Source of the DNA: Verrucomicrobiota bacterium
GTDB lineage: Bacteria; Verrucomicrobiota; Verrucomicrobiia; Opitutales; Opitutaceae
NCBI GenBank assembly: GCA_030601755.1
Contig: JAUWBF010000036.1
Span: forward strand, 1-35,507
DNA: 35,507 nucleotides
Reading direction: 5' to 3'
The notes under the pieces are model-generated. The model ran no database searches. It was not told where the DNA came from and worked only from the letters and a program-made list of their open reading frames with translations. This document shows positions 6,632-14,116 of the stretch, piece after piece. The position numbers were made by a program, and so were the translations under genes. The stretch's first letter is position 1. The number at the start of each line of letters is the position of its first letter.

Positions 6632-7903
6632 TCAGCGAGCCTTGAGCGCTTGCAAATCTTGGTAGGACTGTTCGGCGTGGGCACGGAAGGTCTCCATGGG
6701 TATCCAGAAATAGGAGCCCATCTTATCGTGTAGGACGATGCCGTCCGGGGTGAGGTTGATGCGCAAGGCGTTTGGGTGAAGGTCCAGCAGGTTGAGACGA
6801 GAGCGTTCGCCGACAGGGTGGGCGGTGGGCTTGATGCCGTGGTTTTCGAAGTCGAGGGGGAGGTTGATGTCATCCAACCCCACGGCTCGGACGTTGATGT
6901 GGTCGGTTCTAAACGAGGAGGATATCTTCCAGTAGCGTTTGTCCCATAGAAAGCTGTCATAGGCGTTTTCTTGCGCGGTTCTGGTGGATTTGGCCTTGGA
7001 GACTTCCTGCGCGGTCATCTGTCGCCATTGGCCGGACGCAAACTCGTAGGCATACGCCGACAGGCGGTATTGTTCGCTGAAGGTCACGGCGTCGTCTCCC
7101 ACGGGCATGATGCGCCGGTAGATCTTCATGTTCTCGGCCAGCAGCGGGGTCTCGAGCTTGTTGACGCCGATGGCCGCTATGACCGTGTCCTCGCCGGTCG
7201 ACAAGTTTACGTGGCAGAGACCGAAGGTGCGGGCTCCCTTTTTCTCAATGTCATCGGCCGTGCTTTTGGCGGTGGCGTCGGGATTGTCGATGTAGGCGTA
7301 GAACAGGTGATCGCCGATCAGTCGCATCGCCCGCATGCCCTTGGGCGTGCCGCGGGACGCGATCTTGGTAAATGCCCAGTCTTCGGCATCGGTTCTGAAA
7401 ACGTAAAAACCTTCGAAGTTGGTGCCCTCGCCCGGGCCGTAGTAGGTGGTGTTGGCCGCCTCGTGTGGAATCACCCACCAGCGGTCGTTTTGTTGGGCCG
7501 AGATGGCACGGGCGTCCTGTTTGAAGCGGACGAAGCGCATCTCCTGGGGGAGCAAGCGTCGATCCATGGGTTGTCCGGTCGCGTCGAAGCGGAAGGCATA
7601 ATAAACATGATCTTGTGGCCGATAGCCCATGACCGGCGTGTAGTCCGCCTGAACCACACGCATCTCCACGATGAACCAAGGGGTGGGGCCGGTTATCGTG
7701 CTCTGACTCCGGACAGGAGCGCTGAAATACTCCAGTTGAAGCGGAGACAGATCACCAGCCCATGTCAGAAACGGGTTTTGCATGCGGCCCAAGGCGATGG
7801 GATCGCCCCTGACCACGCGCTTTTGCCCTGTGGCGAACGAAACGGAGGGAATGATCAGCAGCAGCGTGGCCAGCAAACCGCGCAGTAATCGTGACGTTGT
7901 CAT
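6632..7903 (-). CDS. Exported protein of unknown function
   Basis: The 423-residue protein has a clear signal peptide (MTTSRLLRGLLATLLLIIP, cleavage near SFA-TG at about residue 26). The mature part is rich in Tyr, Phe and Trp, with short alternating strands (YYAFRFDATGQPMDRRLLP, FEGFYVFRTDAEDWAFTKI, YWKISSSF), suggesting a beta-rich fold, possibly a propeller. No catalytic motif or known family is recognised. Only one cysteine is seen (FGLCHVNLS) and there is no lipobox. The ATG lies 5 bp after the stop of the flavodoxin-like gene, so the two are probably co-transcribed. Its GC content looks somewhat lower than its neighbours', which could mean later acquisition. Confidence 0.75.
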   Translation of the reverse strand: MTTSRLLRGLLATLLLIIPSVSFATGQKRVVRGDPIALGRMQNPFLTWAGDLSPLQLEYFSAPVRSQSTITGPTPWFIVEMRVVQADYTPVMGYRPQDHVYYAFRFDATGQPMDRRLLPQEMRFVRFKQDARAISAQQNDRWWVIPHEAANTTYYGPGEGTNFEGFYVFRTDAEDWAFTKIASRGTPKGMRAMRLIGDHLFYAYIDNPDATAKSTADDIEKKGARTFGLCHVNLSTGEDTVIAAIGVNKLETPLLAENMKIYRRIMPVGDDAVTFSEQYRLSAYAYEFASGQWRQMTAQEVSKAKSTRTAQENAYDSFLWDKRYWKISSSFRTDHINVRAVGLDDINLPLDFENHGIKPTAHPVGERSRLNLLDLHPNALRINLTPDGIVLHDKMGSYFWIPMETFRAHAEQSYQDLQALKAR

Positions 7904-7908
7904 GGGAG

Positions 7909-8817
7909 TCAGCTCAGCCAGCGGTCATGGAGGTGTTCGCGGTCGACGGGCCAGGCGGTGTAGGCCTCGCGCGGCATGCGGGTGGCGGCGAGCAGGTTGG
8001 CGGCCACGGTGGCGAGGTCGTCGACGGACCAGTAGTCGGTGGCGGTCTCGGGGCGTTCCTCGGCGGCGGTGAGGGCGGCGCGCGAGAGCACTAGGCCGCT
8101 CATTGGCGGGATGGCGCAGCCGAGGGTGACGAGCACGCCTTGGAGGCGCGAGAGCACGGCCTTGCCGCCGACGCTGTGCTCGGTGACGACGCAGGCGGCG
8201 GGTTTGCCGAGCAGGGCGGGCTTGCCCTCGTGCGGCGTGAGCGCCTCGAGGAAAGCCTGCAGGTGGCTGCTCCAGGCGTCCCAGTGGGTGCCGGTGGCGA
8301 ATACGAAGGCGTCGGACGCGGCGATGAGCTCGACGGTTTTTTCGAACGGCGGTTTGGCGGCGAGGGTCACGCGGGCGAGGTCGACGTGGGGCCGCAGGTG
8401 TTTGGCGAGGTGGTCGAGCGCGGCGGCGGTGTTGCCGTCGGTGCCGCCAAGGCTGGCGTTGACGAGCAGGATGCGCGGGCGGCGTTCGCTGTTTTCGGGT
8501 GTGGCGACCGAGGGAGCCGGCGCGGTGTGCAGCGGCGCGGGCGTGGTCGGGCGCGGCGTGGCGGCCGGCGAGAGCGCGGAGCGTCGGTCGCTGGAGAACC
8601 AACGGCGGCGCACCGGCACGAGCACCACGGCGGCGACGAGGCAGGCGATGCCGGTGGTGGTGTAGTCGGGCAGTTGGCGCGAGTAGCCGTAGAGGCAGAG
8701 CAGGATGCCGCCGACCAGCGTGACGATGTGCACCAAGAGTAGCAGGCGGCTGAGAATATCGCGTCCGGAGCTGAGCGTGGTGTCGCGGCGGACAGGTTTC
8801 TTCATCGGGTTTTGCAT
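7909..8817 (-). CDS. Membrane-anchored NADPH-dependent FMN reductase/flavodoxin-like protein
   Basis: A 302-residue fusion. The N-terminus has two hydrophobic segments (about 22-43 and 54-69) separated by a short loop. A Pro/Ala/Thr-rich linker (about 80-110) follows, then a flavodoxin-like domain: RPRILLVNASLGGTDGNT (phosphate-binding loop), FVFATGTHWDAWSSHLQAFLEAL (the usual P-x-Y-N of NADPH-dependent FMN reductases is replaced by THWDAWS) and KPAACVVTEHSVGGKAVLSRLQ. Such domains reduce FMN, quinones or metals with NAD(P)H. Tethering to the membrane suggests an electron-transfer role near the cytoplasmic face; this is inference. Start ATG 8817 (MQNPM) or the ATG five codons later. It is followed 5 bp later by the exported-protein gene. 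Confidence 0.7.
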   Translation of the reverse strand: MQNPMKKPVRRDTTLSSGRDILSRLLLLVHIVTLVGGILLCLYGYSRQLPDYTTTGIACLVAAVVLVPVRRRWFSSDRRSALSPAATPRPTTPAPLHTAPAPSVATPENSERRPRILLVNASLGGTDGNTAAALDHLAKHLRPHVDLARVTLAAKPPFEKTVELIAASDAFVFATGTHWDAWSSHLQAFLEALTPHEGKPALLGKPAACVVTEHSVGGKAVLSRLQGVLVTLGCAIPPMSGLVLSRAALTAAEERPETATDYWSVDDLATVAANLLAATRMPREAYTAWPVDREHLHDRWLS

Positions 8818-8856
8818 GGGCGGTGTGACGGAAGAGATTTATCAGCAACGTGTTCG

Positions 8857-8887
8857 AAAAAGACTAACGTAGCTGGTTAGCCTTTTT
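8857..8887. repeat. Palindromic repeat of the GACTAAC type, copy 1
   Basis: AAAAAGACTAAC (8857-8868), loop GTAGCTG, then GTTAGCCTTTTT. Related copies are at 25615-25643 and 25726-25756. The single mismatch becomes a G-U wobble in a minus-strand RNA. Lying just after the ligase-family gene (stop at 8896) and ending in T residues, it could serve as that gene's intrinsic terminator despite a short stem. Confidence 0.75.
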
Positions 8888-8895
8888 CGAGAGGT

Positions 8896-9666
8896 TCAGC
8901 GGAAAGTGTTCCACTCGGGGGTGGTGTAGTGGTCGGCGAGGGTTTCCTGGGCGCCTTCGGGGAAATCGGGCCAGGGCGTGGGCACGGCCTCGGCGGCGAG
9001 TGTGGCGGCTAGGCGGGCGATGAAGGCGGCGGCAAAGGCGTCCCAGTCGAAGTCGCCCACGGCGGCGCGGTCGACCGAGCCTTGGCAGAGGAGGCCGTGC
9101 TTGGAGCGTTTCTGGGCGGCACCGGCGAGCTTGCGGCCGGTGGCGGGGTCGATGACGTCGTGCTTCTCGGCGCGGGTGAAACAGACGGTGGGACCGGCGG
9201 GCGCGCGGCCGGGCCGGCCGGGTTTGTCACTTATTAAGTGACAATCGGCGTCGGCGGGGCAGGTGGTCTGGAGGGTGGCGGGGCGGCCGAGGTCGCGGAG
9301 GGCGGCGGCGAGGTCGGCGTGGATGCGTTCGTAGCTGACGGGCGCGGGGGCGTCGGCGAGGTCGTGGCCGCGGGGAAGCACGAGGGCGTAGGTCCAGTCG
9401 TCGCGGTGGTCGACGACGCCGCCACCGGTGGGACGACGGCAGAGGGTGAGGTCGGCGGGGTCGGCGTCGGGGCCGAGCAACGCGGGCAACTGGTCGCGCA
9501 CGAAGGCGATCTTTTGCGAGTAACCGAAGGTGACCGAGGGGCGGTGCCAGTCGTAGTGGCGGAAGCGGGCGTTCTTCGCCGCTGGGTAGTGCTGCAGCAG
9601 GAGGAAGTCGGCGGCCATGTTGCCGGCGGCGGAGTCGGCGCGGTCGGGGAGGAGGTCGAGCTGCAT
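8896..9666 (-). CDS. Lipoate-protein ligase/octanoyltransferase family protein
   Basis: A 256-residue BPL/LPL-domain protein for attaching or transferring lipoyl or octanoyl groups. Visible motifs: SVTFGYSQ (44-51), CRRPTGGGVVDHRDDWTYAL (76-95, the RRxxGGGxVxH substrate loop) and GRKLAGAAQKRSKHGLLCQGS (177-197). The last contains the Lys (179) expected to contact the acyl group. Which of LplA, LipM or LipL activities applies cannot be decided from sequence alone. ATG 9666 is preferred, because a longer frame only translates a tandem repeat upstream. Residues 142-147 (CHLISD) are encoded by an exact copy of the 19-bp palindrome, in a loop rich in Pro, Gly and Arg that looks like an insertion. 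The frame is intact. Confidence 0.85.
   Translation of the reverse strand: MQLDLLPDRADSAAGNMAADFLLLQHYPAAKNARFRHYDWHRPSVTFGYSQKIAFVRDQLPALLGPDADPADLTLCRRPTGGGVVDHRDDWTYALVLPRGHDLADAPAPVSYERIHADLAAALRDLGRPATLQTTCPADADCHLISDKPGRPGRAPAGPTVCFTRAEKHDVIDPATGRKLAGAAQKRSKHGLLCQGSVDRAAVGDFDWDAFAAAFIARLAATLAAEAVPTPWPDFPEGAQETLADHYTTPEWNTFR
9223..9245. repeat. AT-rich palindrome, copy 2 of 3, inside a coding sequence
   Basis: The exact 19-bp core TGTCACTTATTAAGTGACA lies within the ligase-family gene and is translated there as CHLISD. On either strand, two of the three frames of this element contain a stop codon; it sits in the single open frame. This contrasts with the intergenic copies at 6567 and 34766. 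Confidence 0.9.
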
Positions 9667-9849
9667 CAAGTGAGAAGTATGAAGTAAGAAGTATGAAGGA
9701 CGGAGGTCCGGAGTTTTAACGCAAAGGCGCAAAGGCGCAGAGGGCGCGAAGCGTGCAGGCTTGGTTTTGGGTAGGCCGCCTGCTGGCAGGCGCGAGGATC
9801 GTTCCGGTGGTTTGGCGATGAACGCGCCTGCGAGCAGGCGGCCTGCGGG
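9667..9849. repeat. Repeat-filled spacer of 183 bp
   Basis: No gene is seen. From left to right it holds a tandem pair of AGAAGTATGAAG (9673-9684 and 9687-9698), then a half-copy of the TTAACGCAAAGGCGC element (about 9714-9751) that is complete elsewhere in the window. A long imperfect inverted repeat follows (9771-9794 with 9823-9846, about 22 of 24 paired, core GGCCGCCTGCTGGCAGGCGCG-like). It lies between the ligase-family gene and the stop of the reductase gene, and on the minus strand is transcribed as leader or trailer RNA. Confidence 0.7.
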
Positions 9850-10776
9850 TTATTGTTTAAAATACCAGTCGCGCACGGGGGGCGGGAGGACGAGTTGATC
9901 CAGCTGGGCGTCGAAGGATTCGACGGGGGTCTTGAGCAGGCCGGCGAGGGGCTTGAGGTTGAGGGTGAGGTCGGCCTGGCGACCGGCGGCGAGGGCGGGT
10001 TCCTCGGCGCGACGGACGACGCGCAGGGGGGCGGACTTTTCGTCGAGCTTGAAGTGGTCGCGGATGCGGCGGGCGAGCTCGGCGCGGGAGAGGGGCTCGG
10101 CGCCGGCCCAGTGAAACACGCCGCGCAGGTCGTCGCGCTCGGCGCACTCGAGCATGGCCTCGGCGAGGTTTTCGGCGGTGCAGGGCTGGCGTATTTCGTC
10201 GGCGAATACGGCGGGGGTTTTGCCGGCGGCCCAGTCGGCGAGCAGGCGCTCGTGCAGGCTGCGCGCGCCGGAGGGGCTGTTGCCGGTGAGCAGGGGGGCG
10301 CGCAGGGTGATGGCGAACTCGGAGGCGGCGGTGTGCACGGCTTCCTCGGAGGCGAGTTTCTGGCGGCCGTAGAGATTGATGGGGTTGGTCGTGGAACCGG
10401 TGGAGTAGGGGGCGGCGGTGCCGTCGAAGACCTGCTCGGAGGAGAGGTGGATGAGCTTGGCGCTGACGTGGTGGGCGACGCGCGCGAGGGCGGCGGGCAG
10501 GGCGACGTTGAGCTGGTGCGAGCGGACGGGGTCGGCATCGCATTTGCCGGGCTCGGAGACGGCGGCGCAGTTGACGATGAGGTCGGGGAAGGCCTCGAGG
10601 ATGGCGGCGGTGACGGCGGCCTCGTTGGTGAGGTCGAGGCGGCGCTGGGTCTTGGCGCCGGCGACGGGGGCGGTGGACGTGCCGGTGATGGCGGTGACGG
10701 TGTGGCCGCGGCGGCGGGCGGCCTTGGCGAAGGCGCCGCCGACGAGGCCGGAGGCGCCGGTGAGGAAGATGTGCAT
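9850..10776 (-). CDS. RmlD-like NAD(P)-dependent sugar-nucleotide reductase (SDR)
   Basis: A 308-residue extended short-chain dehydrogenase related to dTDP-4-dehydrorhamnose reductase. It has the nucleotide-binding motif TGASGLVG (6-13), the conserved VNCAAVSEPGKCD segment (68-80), the LSSEQVFDG strand (111-119) and a catalytic YGRQK (Tyr136, Lys140). The RmlD family binds NADPH and reduces 4-keto sugars. No other rml genes are nearby, so the substrate is unknown; a methionine adenosyltransferase beta-like role is also possible for this family. Its start is 3 bp behind the sixA-type stop, indicating one transcript with the two genes upstream. Confidence 0.85.
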   Translation of the reverse strand: MHIFLTGASGLVGGAFAKAARRRGHTVTAITGTSTAPVAGAKTQRRLDLTNEAAVTAAILEAFPDLIVNCAAVSEPGKCDADPVRSHQLNVALPAALARVAHHVSAKLIHLSSEQVFDGTAAPYSTGSTTNPINLYGRQKLASEEAVHTAASEFAITLRAPLLTGNSPSGARSLHERLLADWAAGKTPAVFADEIRQPCTAENLAEAMLECAERDDLRGVFHWAGAEPLSRAELARRIRDHFKLDEKSAPLRVVRRAEEPALAAGRQADLTLNLKPLAGLLKTPVESFDAQLDQLVLPPPVRDWYFKQ

Positions 10777-10779
10777 GGG

Positions 10780-11280
10780 TCAGACGAGGGGAAGGAGTTC
10801 GGGGCTGAGTTGCCAGCGAACTTTCCAGCGGGGGCGGCCGGACTTTTTGTGGGTGTCGCCGCTGGCCTCGAGGGCAAGCACGGCGGATTTTTTCAGGTGG
10901 AAGGAGGTGCTGTGGGGCTTGCCGCGGACGAGGAGGGTGGCGAGGGCGCCGAGGTGGGGTTCGTGGCCGACGAGGGCGACGGGGATGTCGGCCGCGTGGG
11001 TCTCGATGCGGCGGGCGAGGGGCTCGGGGTCGTCCTCGGGGAGGAGGCCGGGGGTCTCGACGAGGATGGCGTCGAGGTGGAGTTCGGCGAGGAGCAGGGC
11101 GGCGGTCTCGGCGGAGCGTTGCAGGGGGCTGTGCCAGAGCTGGGCGGGGCGAAAGGCGGGGTTGCCGCGGAGGAAGGCGGCGAGGCGACGGGTCTGGGCG
11201 AGGCCGCGGGGGCTGAGGGGACGGAGGGGGTTCTCGGCTTCGTCGAGGGCGTGGGCGTGGCGGACGAGGTGGAGGAGCAT
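10780..11280 (-). CDS. sixA: SixA-type phosphohistidine phosphatase
   Basis: A 166-residue histidine phosphatase. The catalytic RHA motif is at 7-9 (HLVRHAHALD), a conserved arginine in SPLQRSAETA (Arg55), an acidic ETPGLLPEDDP stretch and the second catalytic histidine in LVGHEPHL (His106). SixA proteins remove phosphate from histidine of phosphotransfer domains; the target here is unknown. The C-terminal part (KKSGRPRWKVRWQLSPE) matches the usual end of the bacterial family. It is coupled tightly to both neighbours (4 bp upstream, 3 bp downstream). Confidence 0.88.
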   Translation of the reverse strand: MLLHLVRHAHALDEAENPLRPLSPRGLAQTRRLAAFLRGNPAFRPAQLWHSPLQRSAETAALLLAELHLDAILVETPGLLPEDDPEPLARRIETHAADIPVALVGHEPHLGALATLLVRGKPHSTSFHLKKSAVLALEASGDTHKKSGRPRWKVRWQLSPELLPLV

Positions 11281-11284
11281 CGGG

Positions 11285-12610
11285 TCAGGGTTTCTTGGCG
11301 GGCGCGGGCTTGGGCAGGCGGCGGGTGTGTTGGCCGCCGTGTTCGTCGTAGGTGGTGATGTTGCCTTTTTCGAGTTCGCCGATCCAGCGGAAGGAGCTGT
11401 TTTTGAGGATGATCTCGGCGGCCTCGGCGCCGAGCTGGGCGCGGATTTGGTCGCGGGCGGTGTCGGCGAGCGCGGTGAGGCCGGCGCGTTTTTGCTCGTC
11501 GGTGAGATTGGGATCGTCGGCGATGCGGTTGGCGTCGGAGGGAATCTCCTGGCGGAGGGCGTAGACTTTGCGCGGGGTGTCCTCGGGCAGGCCGAAGCGG
11601 AGGGCGGCGGCCCGGACCTGTTGAAAGCCGTGGTCGTTGCTCATGACGTAGTCGAGGTAGCGTTCGTCGCCGATGGTGGCGCGGATCTGGGCCTTGAGTT
11701 CTTTTTCGGCTTCCTGGCGGGCTTTCCAATAGGCTTGGTCGCGCTCGACGGGTTCGGCGTGGTTCTGGTGATCGTTGTAGAGTCGGTCGTAGTTTTTCTG
11801 GAGGTCGAAGATTTTGAGGTATTCTTCCTCGCTGGCGTCCATCTGGGTCATTTTCCAGCGGAGTTGCTGGGCGGTGGGCGAGTTGCGCAGGTCGTAGGCG
11901 CGGAGTTCCTCGGGGGTGAGCAGGCTTTCGATGTCGCGGCGTTTTTCCTCGTTGAGGAAGCGGAGTTGCTCGCGGTCGGATGGGAGTTGGAAGCCCATGG
12001 TCTCGTTGTTCACCTCGCCGATGAGTTCGTTGTAGTCCTGCTCGACGCGTTGCAGGAGCTCGCGTTTTTCGTCGGCGAGGAAGCCGTATTGGCGTTGTTG
12101 CCAGGGGTTGATCTGCGGGGCGTCGGGTTTGCCGAGGAGGGCCTCGGTCTCCTCGCGGATGGCTTTGTGCAGTTCGCGGCTGGCCTCGCGTTGTTCGCGG
12201 GTCTGGGACTGACGCTGGTGGCGGAGTTGCTCGGGGTTCTTCCACCAGATGGCGGGGTCGGGCTGGGTCTGGGGTTGCAGGGCCTTGAAGCGGGACTCGT
12301 ATTTTTTCCAGACGCGCTGGCTGACGAGCTGGCGGACGGTCTCGTCGTCGACGCCGGCGGCGCGGAGTGCGTCCCGGAGTTGTGCGGGGTCGTCGGAGTT
12401 GAGGGCGAGGGCGAGGGTTTTGTCCGAGGGGGCGGCGGTGATGGCGGAGGGGGAGCCGGTGGAGGTGGAGGGGTGCCCGGAGGCGGTCGCACCGGCGATG
12501 TTTCCGGCGGCCGACCGGGCCTCCGCGGAGGGGGGGCGGAGGAGCGTGCTGGCGAACCAGGCCGCGTTGGCGGCGAGGGAGGTGGCCAGGAGCAGGGGAA
12601 GGGCCTTCAT
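11285..12610 (-). CDS. Exported helical protein of unknown function
   Basis: A 441-residue protein with an N-terminal signal or anchor (MKALPLLLATSLAANAAWFA), a Ser/Thr/Pro/Ala-rich linker at about 25-65, and then an almost entirely helical, highly charged region with many Gln, Glu and Arg (REQREASRELHKAIREE, LADEKRELLQRVEQDYNEL, SLLTPEELRAYDLRNSP). A short segment near residue 60-95 (LALALNSDDPAQLRDALRAAGVDDETVRQLV) resembles a small helical repeat. No enzymatic motif is seen. A periplasmic coiled-coil or scaffold is a reasonable guess. ATG 12610 is preferred because it gives a signal peptide; the frame is open further upstream without one. It is the first gene of the unit that continues with sixA and the reductase. 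Confidence 0.7.
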   Translation of the reverse strand: MKALPLLLATSLAANAAWFASTLLRPPSAEARSAAGNIAGATASGHPSTSTGSPSAITAAPSDKTLALALNSDDPAQLRDALRAAGVDDETVRQLVSQRVWKKYESRFKALQPQTQPDPAIWWKNPEQLRHQRQSQTREQREASRELHKAIREETEALLGKPDAPQINPWQQRQYGFLADEKRELLQRVEQDYNELIGEVNNETMGFQLPSDREQLRFLNEEKRRDIESLLTPEELRAYDLRNSPTAQQLRWKMTQMDASEEEYLKIFDLQKNYDRLYNDHQNHAEPVERDQAYWKARQEAEKELKAQIRATIGDERYLDYVMSNDHGFQQVRAAALRFGLPEDTPRKVYALRQEIPSDANRIADDPNLTDEQKRAGLTALADTARDQIRAQLGAEAAEIILKNSSFRWIGELEKGNITTYDEHGGQHTRRLPKPAPAKKP

Positions 12611-12668
12611 CGCGCCGAGCTTGGCCGTCTGCCGCCACTCGGCAACTCCCGAGCGGGTTTCTTCCGGC

Positions 12669-14108
12669 TCAGCGGGTTGCCGGCCGAAGTTCCGCGAGGG
12701 CGAGCAGCATCTCGCGTGAACAGGGGACAACCGCGATCCACTCGGACCAGCCGGAGGCTCCGGGGTCGTGGCTTGCGGCGAACTGAAAATACTCGGACTG
12801 AACGCGCCCGGTCTCCTGCAGCATATGTTCGGCCTTTGCGCGCAGCTGATCCTGGCCAAGGAGGGTGGATGCCAGCCAAAGGTCGCCGGCGCAGTCGTCG
12901 GGGACTTTGGCGGGCAGTTTGTTGGCAATGGCGGCAAGCCAGACCGGATCCGAGGAAAGGAGGGCATCGGAGAGCAGCTGTTGCAGCGCGCTCGGGGAGT
13001 CTGCGAAATCGACCAGGGTGAGGCGCAGCGCGGACGGATCGCGGGTGGAATTGGGGAAGCGCAGCCGGTAGCGGTTTTGCAACCTCAGGTCGCGAAACAC
13101 GTCCGGCAGCATGATGAGCGCGCCAAACGCATCGGCGGCGAGCGAGGTATCGCCGGTGCGGGCGGCGTGTTCGATGGCGATGGTGGCGAAGAGTTCAATC
13201 TGCCCGGAGGGAAAGTCGGGACCGGGTGCCGTTTCATCCAAGATTCGCTGGATAAAGCCGCGCCAGACGGCGGGCAACGCGTCGACCTGTTGGCGATGAG
13301 TCTCGGAGAAGCCGCTGGCGTCCGGTAGCATGTCGATAGCCAGGACCAGGGTGCGCAGCCACGGGCCTGTTCCCGAAGCCTCGGGGTCCAGCTGCTCGAG
13401 GCTGAGCTGCGCGAGCGTTGGCCATCGACCCGAGATCAGGAGGGCATCGCGGTAGTTGACGTTTATGCGGAGCCGGTGCTCGGGATAGCCTTGGACCAGC
13501 CTGTGGTGCAGTTGGTCGGTGAGCACGTATTGGTTGCGTTGTTCCGACAGTCGCAGCGCGAGCAGGCCGGTTTCCAGATTGGTGCCCGGCGCAATCTCCT
13601 CGGCCGTGGTGAGTGCGAGCAGCACGGTGGCATAGTCTCCGCCTTGCAGTGAGCGCAGGGCGTTTTGCCGGAAGGCGTCGGCGCGGGCGTTGCCGATCCG
13701 TTCCCAGCGCCAGGGCAGGGCGAGGTCGAGCGGTGTGATCGAGTCGGCTCCGGTTGCGCGCAGGAGGGTGAACATGCCGAGGATCGCCACGAGCAGGACG
13801 CTGCCAGACAGGAGGCCGAGATGCAGCGCGGCCTTCGTCCAAAACGGCCTCACTTCAGCGCGTCCGCCTGAACAGCGCCATTCGTCGCCTTGCCGGACGA
13901 GCAGCGGACAGACCCGTCGGAAACGTTCGGGCTTGTGCCAGTAAATGACGGCTTCACACCGGGCCTGGCCGGGGCCTGTCGGGTCGCTGGGATTAAGACA
14001 CGGGCAATATCCTGCGCGTCCGCGCGCGATCCAGCGCGATTTTCTGTAGTTCCAATACAGATACGCCCATGGCAGGCGAAGGTAGTCGAACCATCCGGCG
14101 GTCGACAT
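12669..14108 (-). CDS. Membrane protein of unknown function behind a PEP-CTERM-type protein
   Basis: A 479-residue protein. The N-terminal 90 residues are cytoplasmic-looking and contain cysteines in a spaced pattern (GYCPCLNPSD, QARCEAVIYWHKPERFRRVCPLL, EWRCSGG), which could bind a metal. One strong transmembrane segment follows at about 95-116 (LGLLSGSVLLVAILGMFTLL). The rest is helical with alternating Leu/Ala pairs and TPR-like character (DAFRQNALRSLQGGDYATVLLALTTAEEI), presumably periplasmic. The family is not recognised. The start lies 8 bp behind the PEP-CTERM-type gene, which implies co-expression and perhaps a joint role at the envelope. Codon use is somewhat less GC-extreme than in the housekeeping genes. 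Confidence 0.72.
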   Translation of the reverse strand: MSTAGWFDYLRLPWAYLYWNYRKSRWIARGRAGYCPCLNPSDPTGPGQARCEAVIYWHKPERFRRVCPLLVRQGDEWRCSGGRAEVRPFWTKAALHLGLLSGSVLLVAILGMFTLLRATGADSITPLDLALPWRWERIGNARADAFRQNALRSLQGGDYATVLLALTTAEEIAPGTNLETGLLALRLSEQRNQYVLTDQLHHRLVQGYPEHRLRINVNYRDALLISGRWPTLAQLSLEQLDPEASGTGPWLRTLVLAIDMLPDASGFSETHRQQVDALPAVWRGFIQRILDETAPGPDFPSGQIELFATIAIEHAARTGDTSLAADAFGALIMLPDVFRDLRLQNRYRLRFPNSTRDPSALRLTLVDFADSPSALQQLLSDALLSSDPVWLAAIANKLPAKVPDDCAGDLWLASTLLGQDQLRAKAEHMLQETGRVQSEYFQFAASHDPGASGWSEWIAVVPCSREMLLALAELRPATR

Positions 14109-14116
14109 CGATTTGA

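Noticed and set aside
9667-9732. N-terminal extension of the ligase-family protein
   Set aside because: It translates the AGAAGTATGAAG tandem repeat; ATG 9666 starts at the family's normal N-terminus.
9667-9849. A CRISPR array in the repeat-rich spacer
   Set aside because: The repeats are of different types, with no regular spacer lengths and no cas genes nearby.
10418-13021. An 867-residue plus-strand open frame across sixA and the exported-protein gene
   Set aside because: It is antisense to genes with family motifs, lacks any recognisable domain and is low-complexity.
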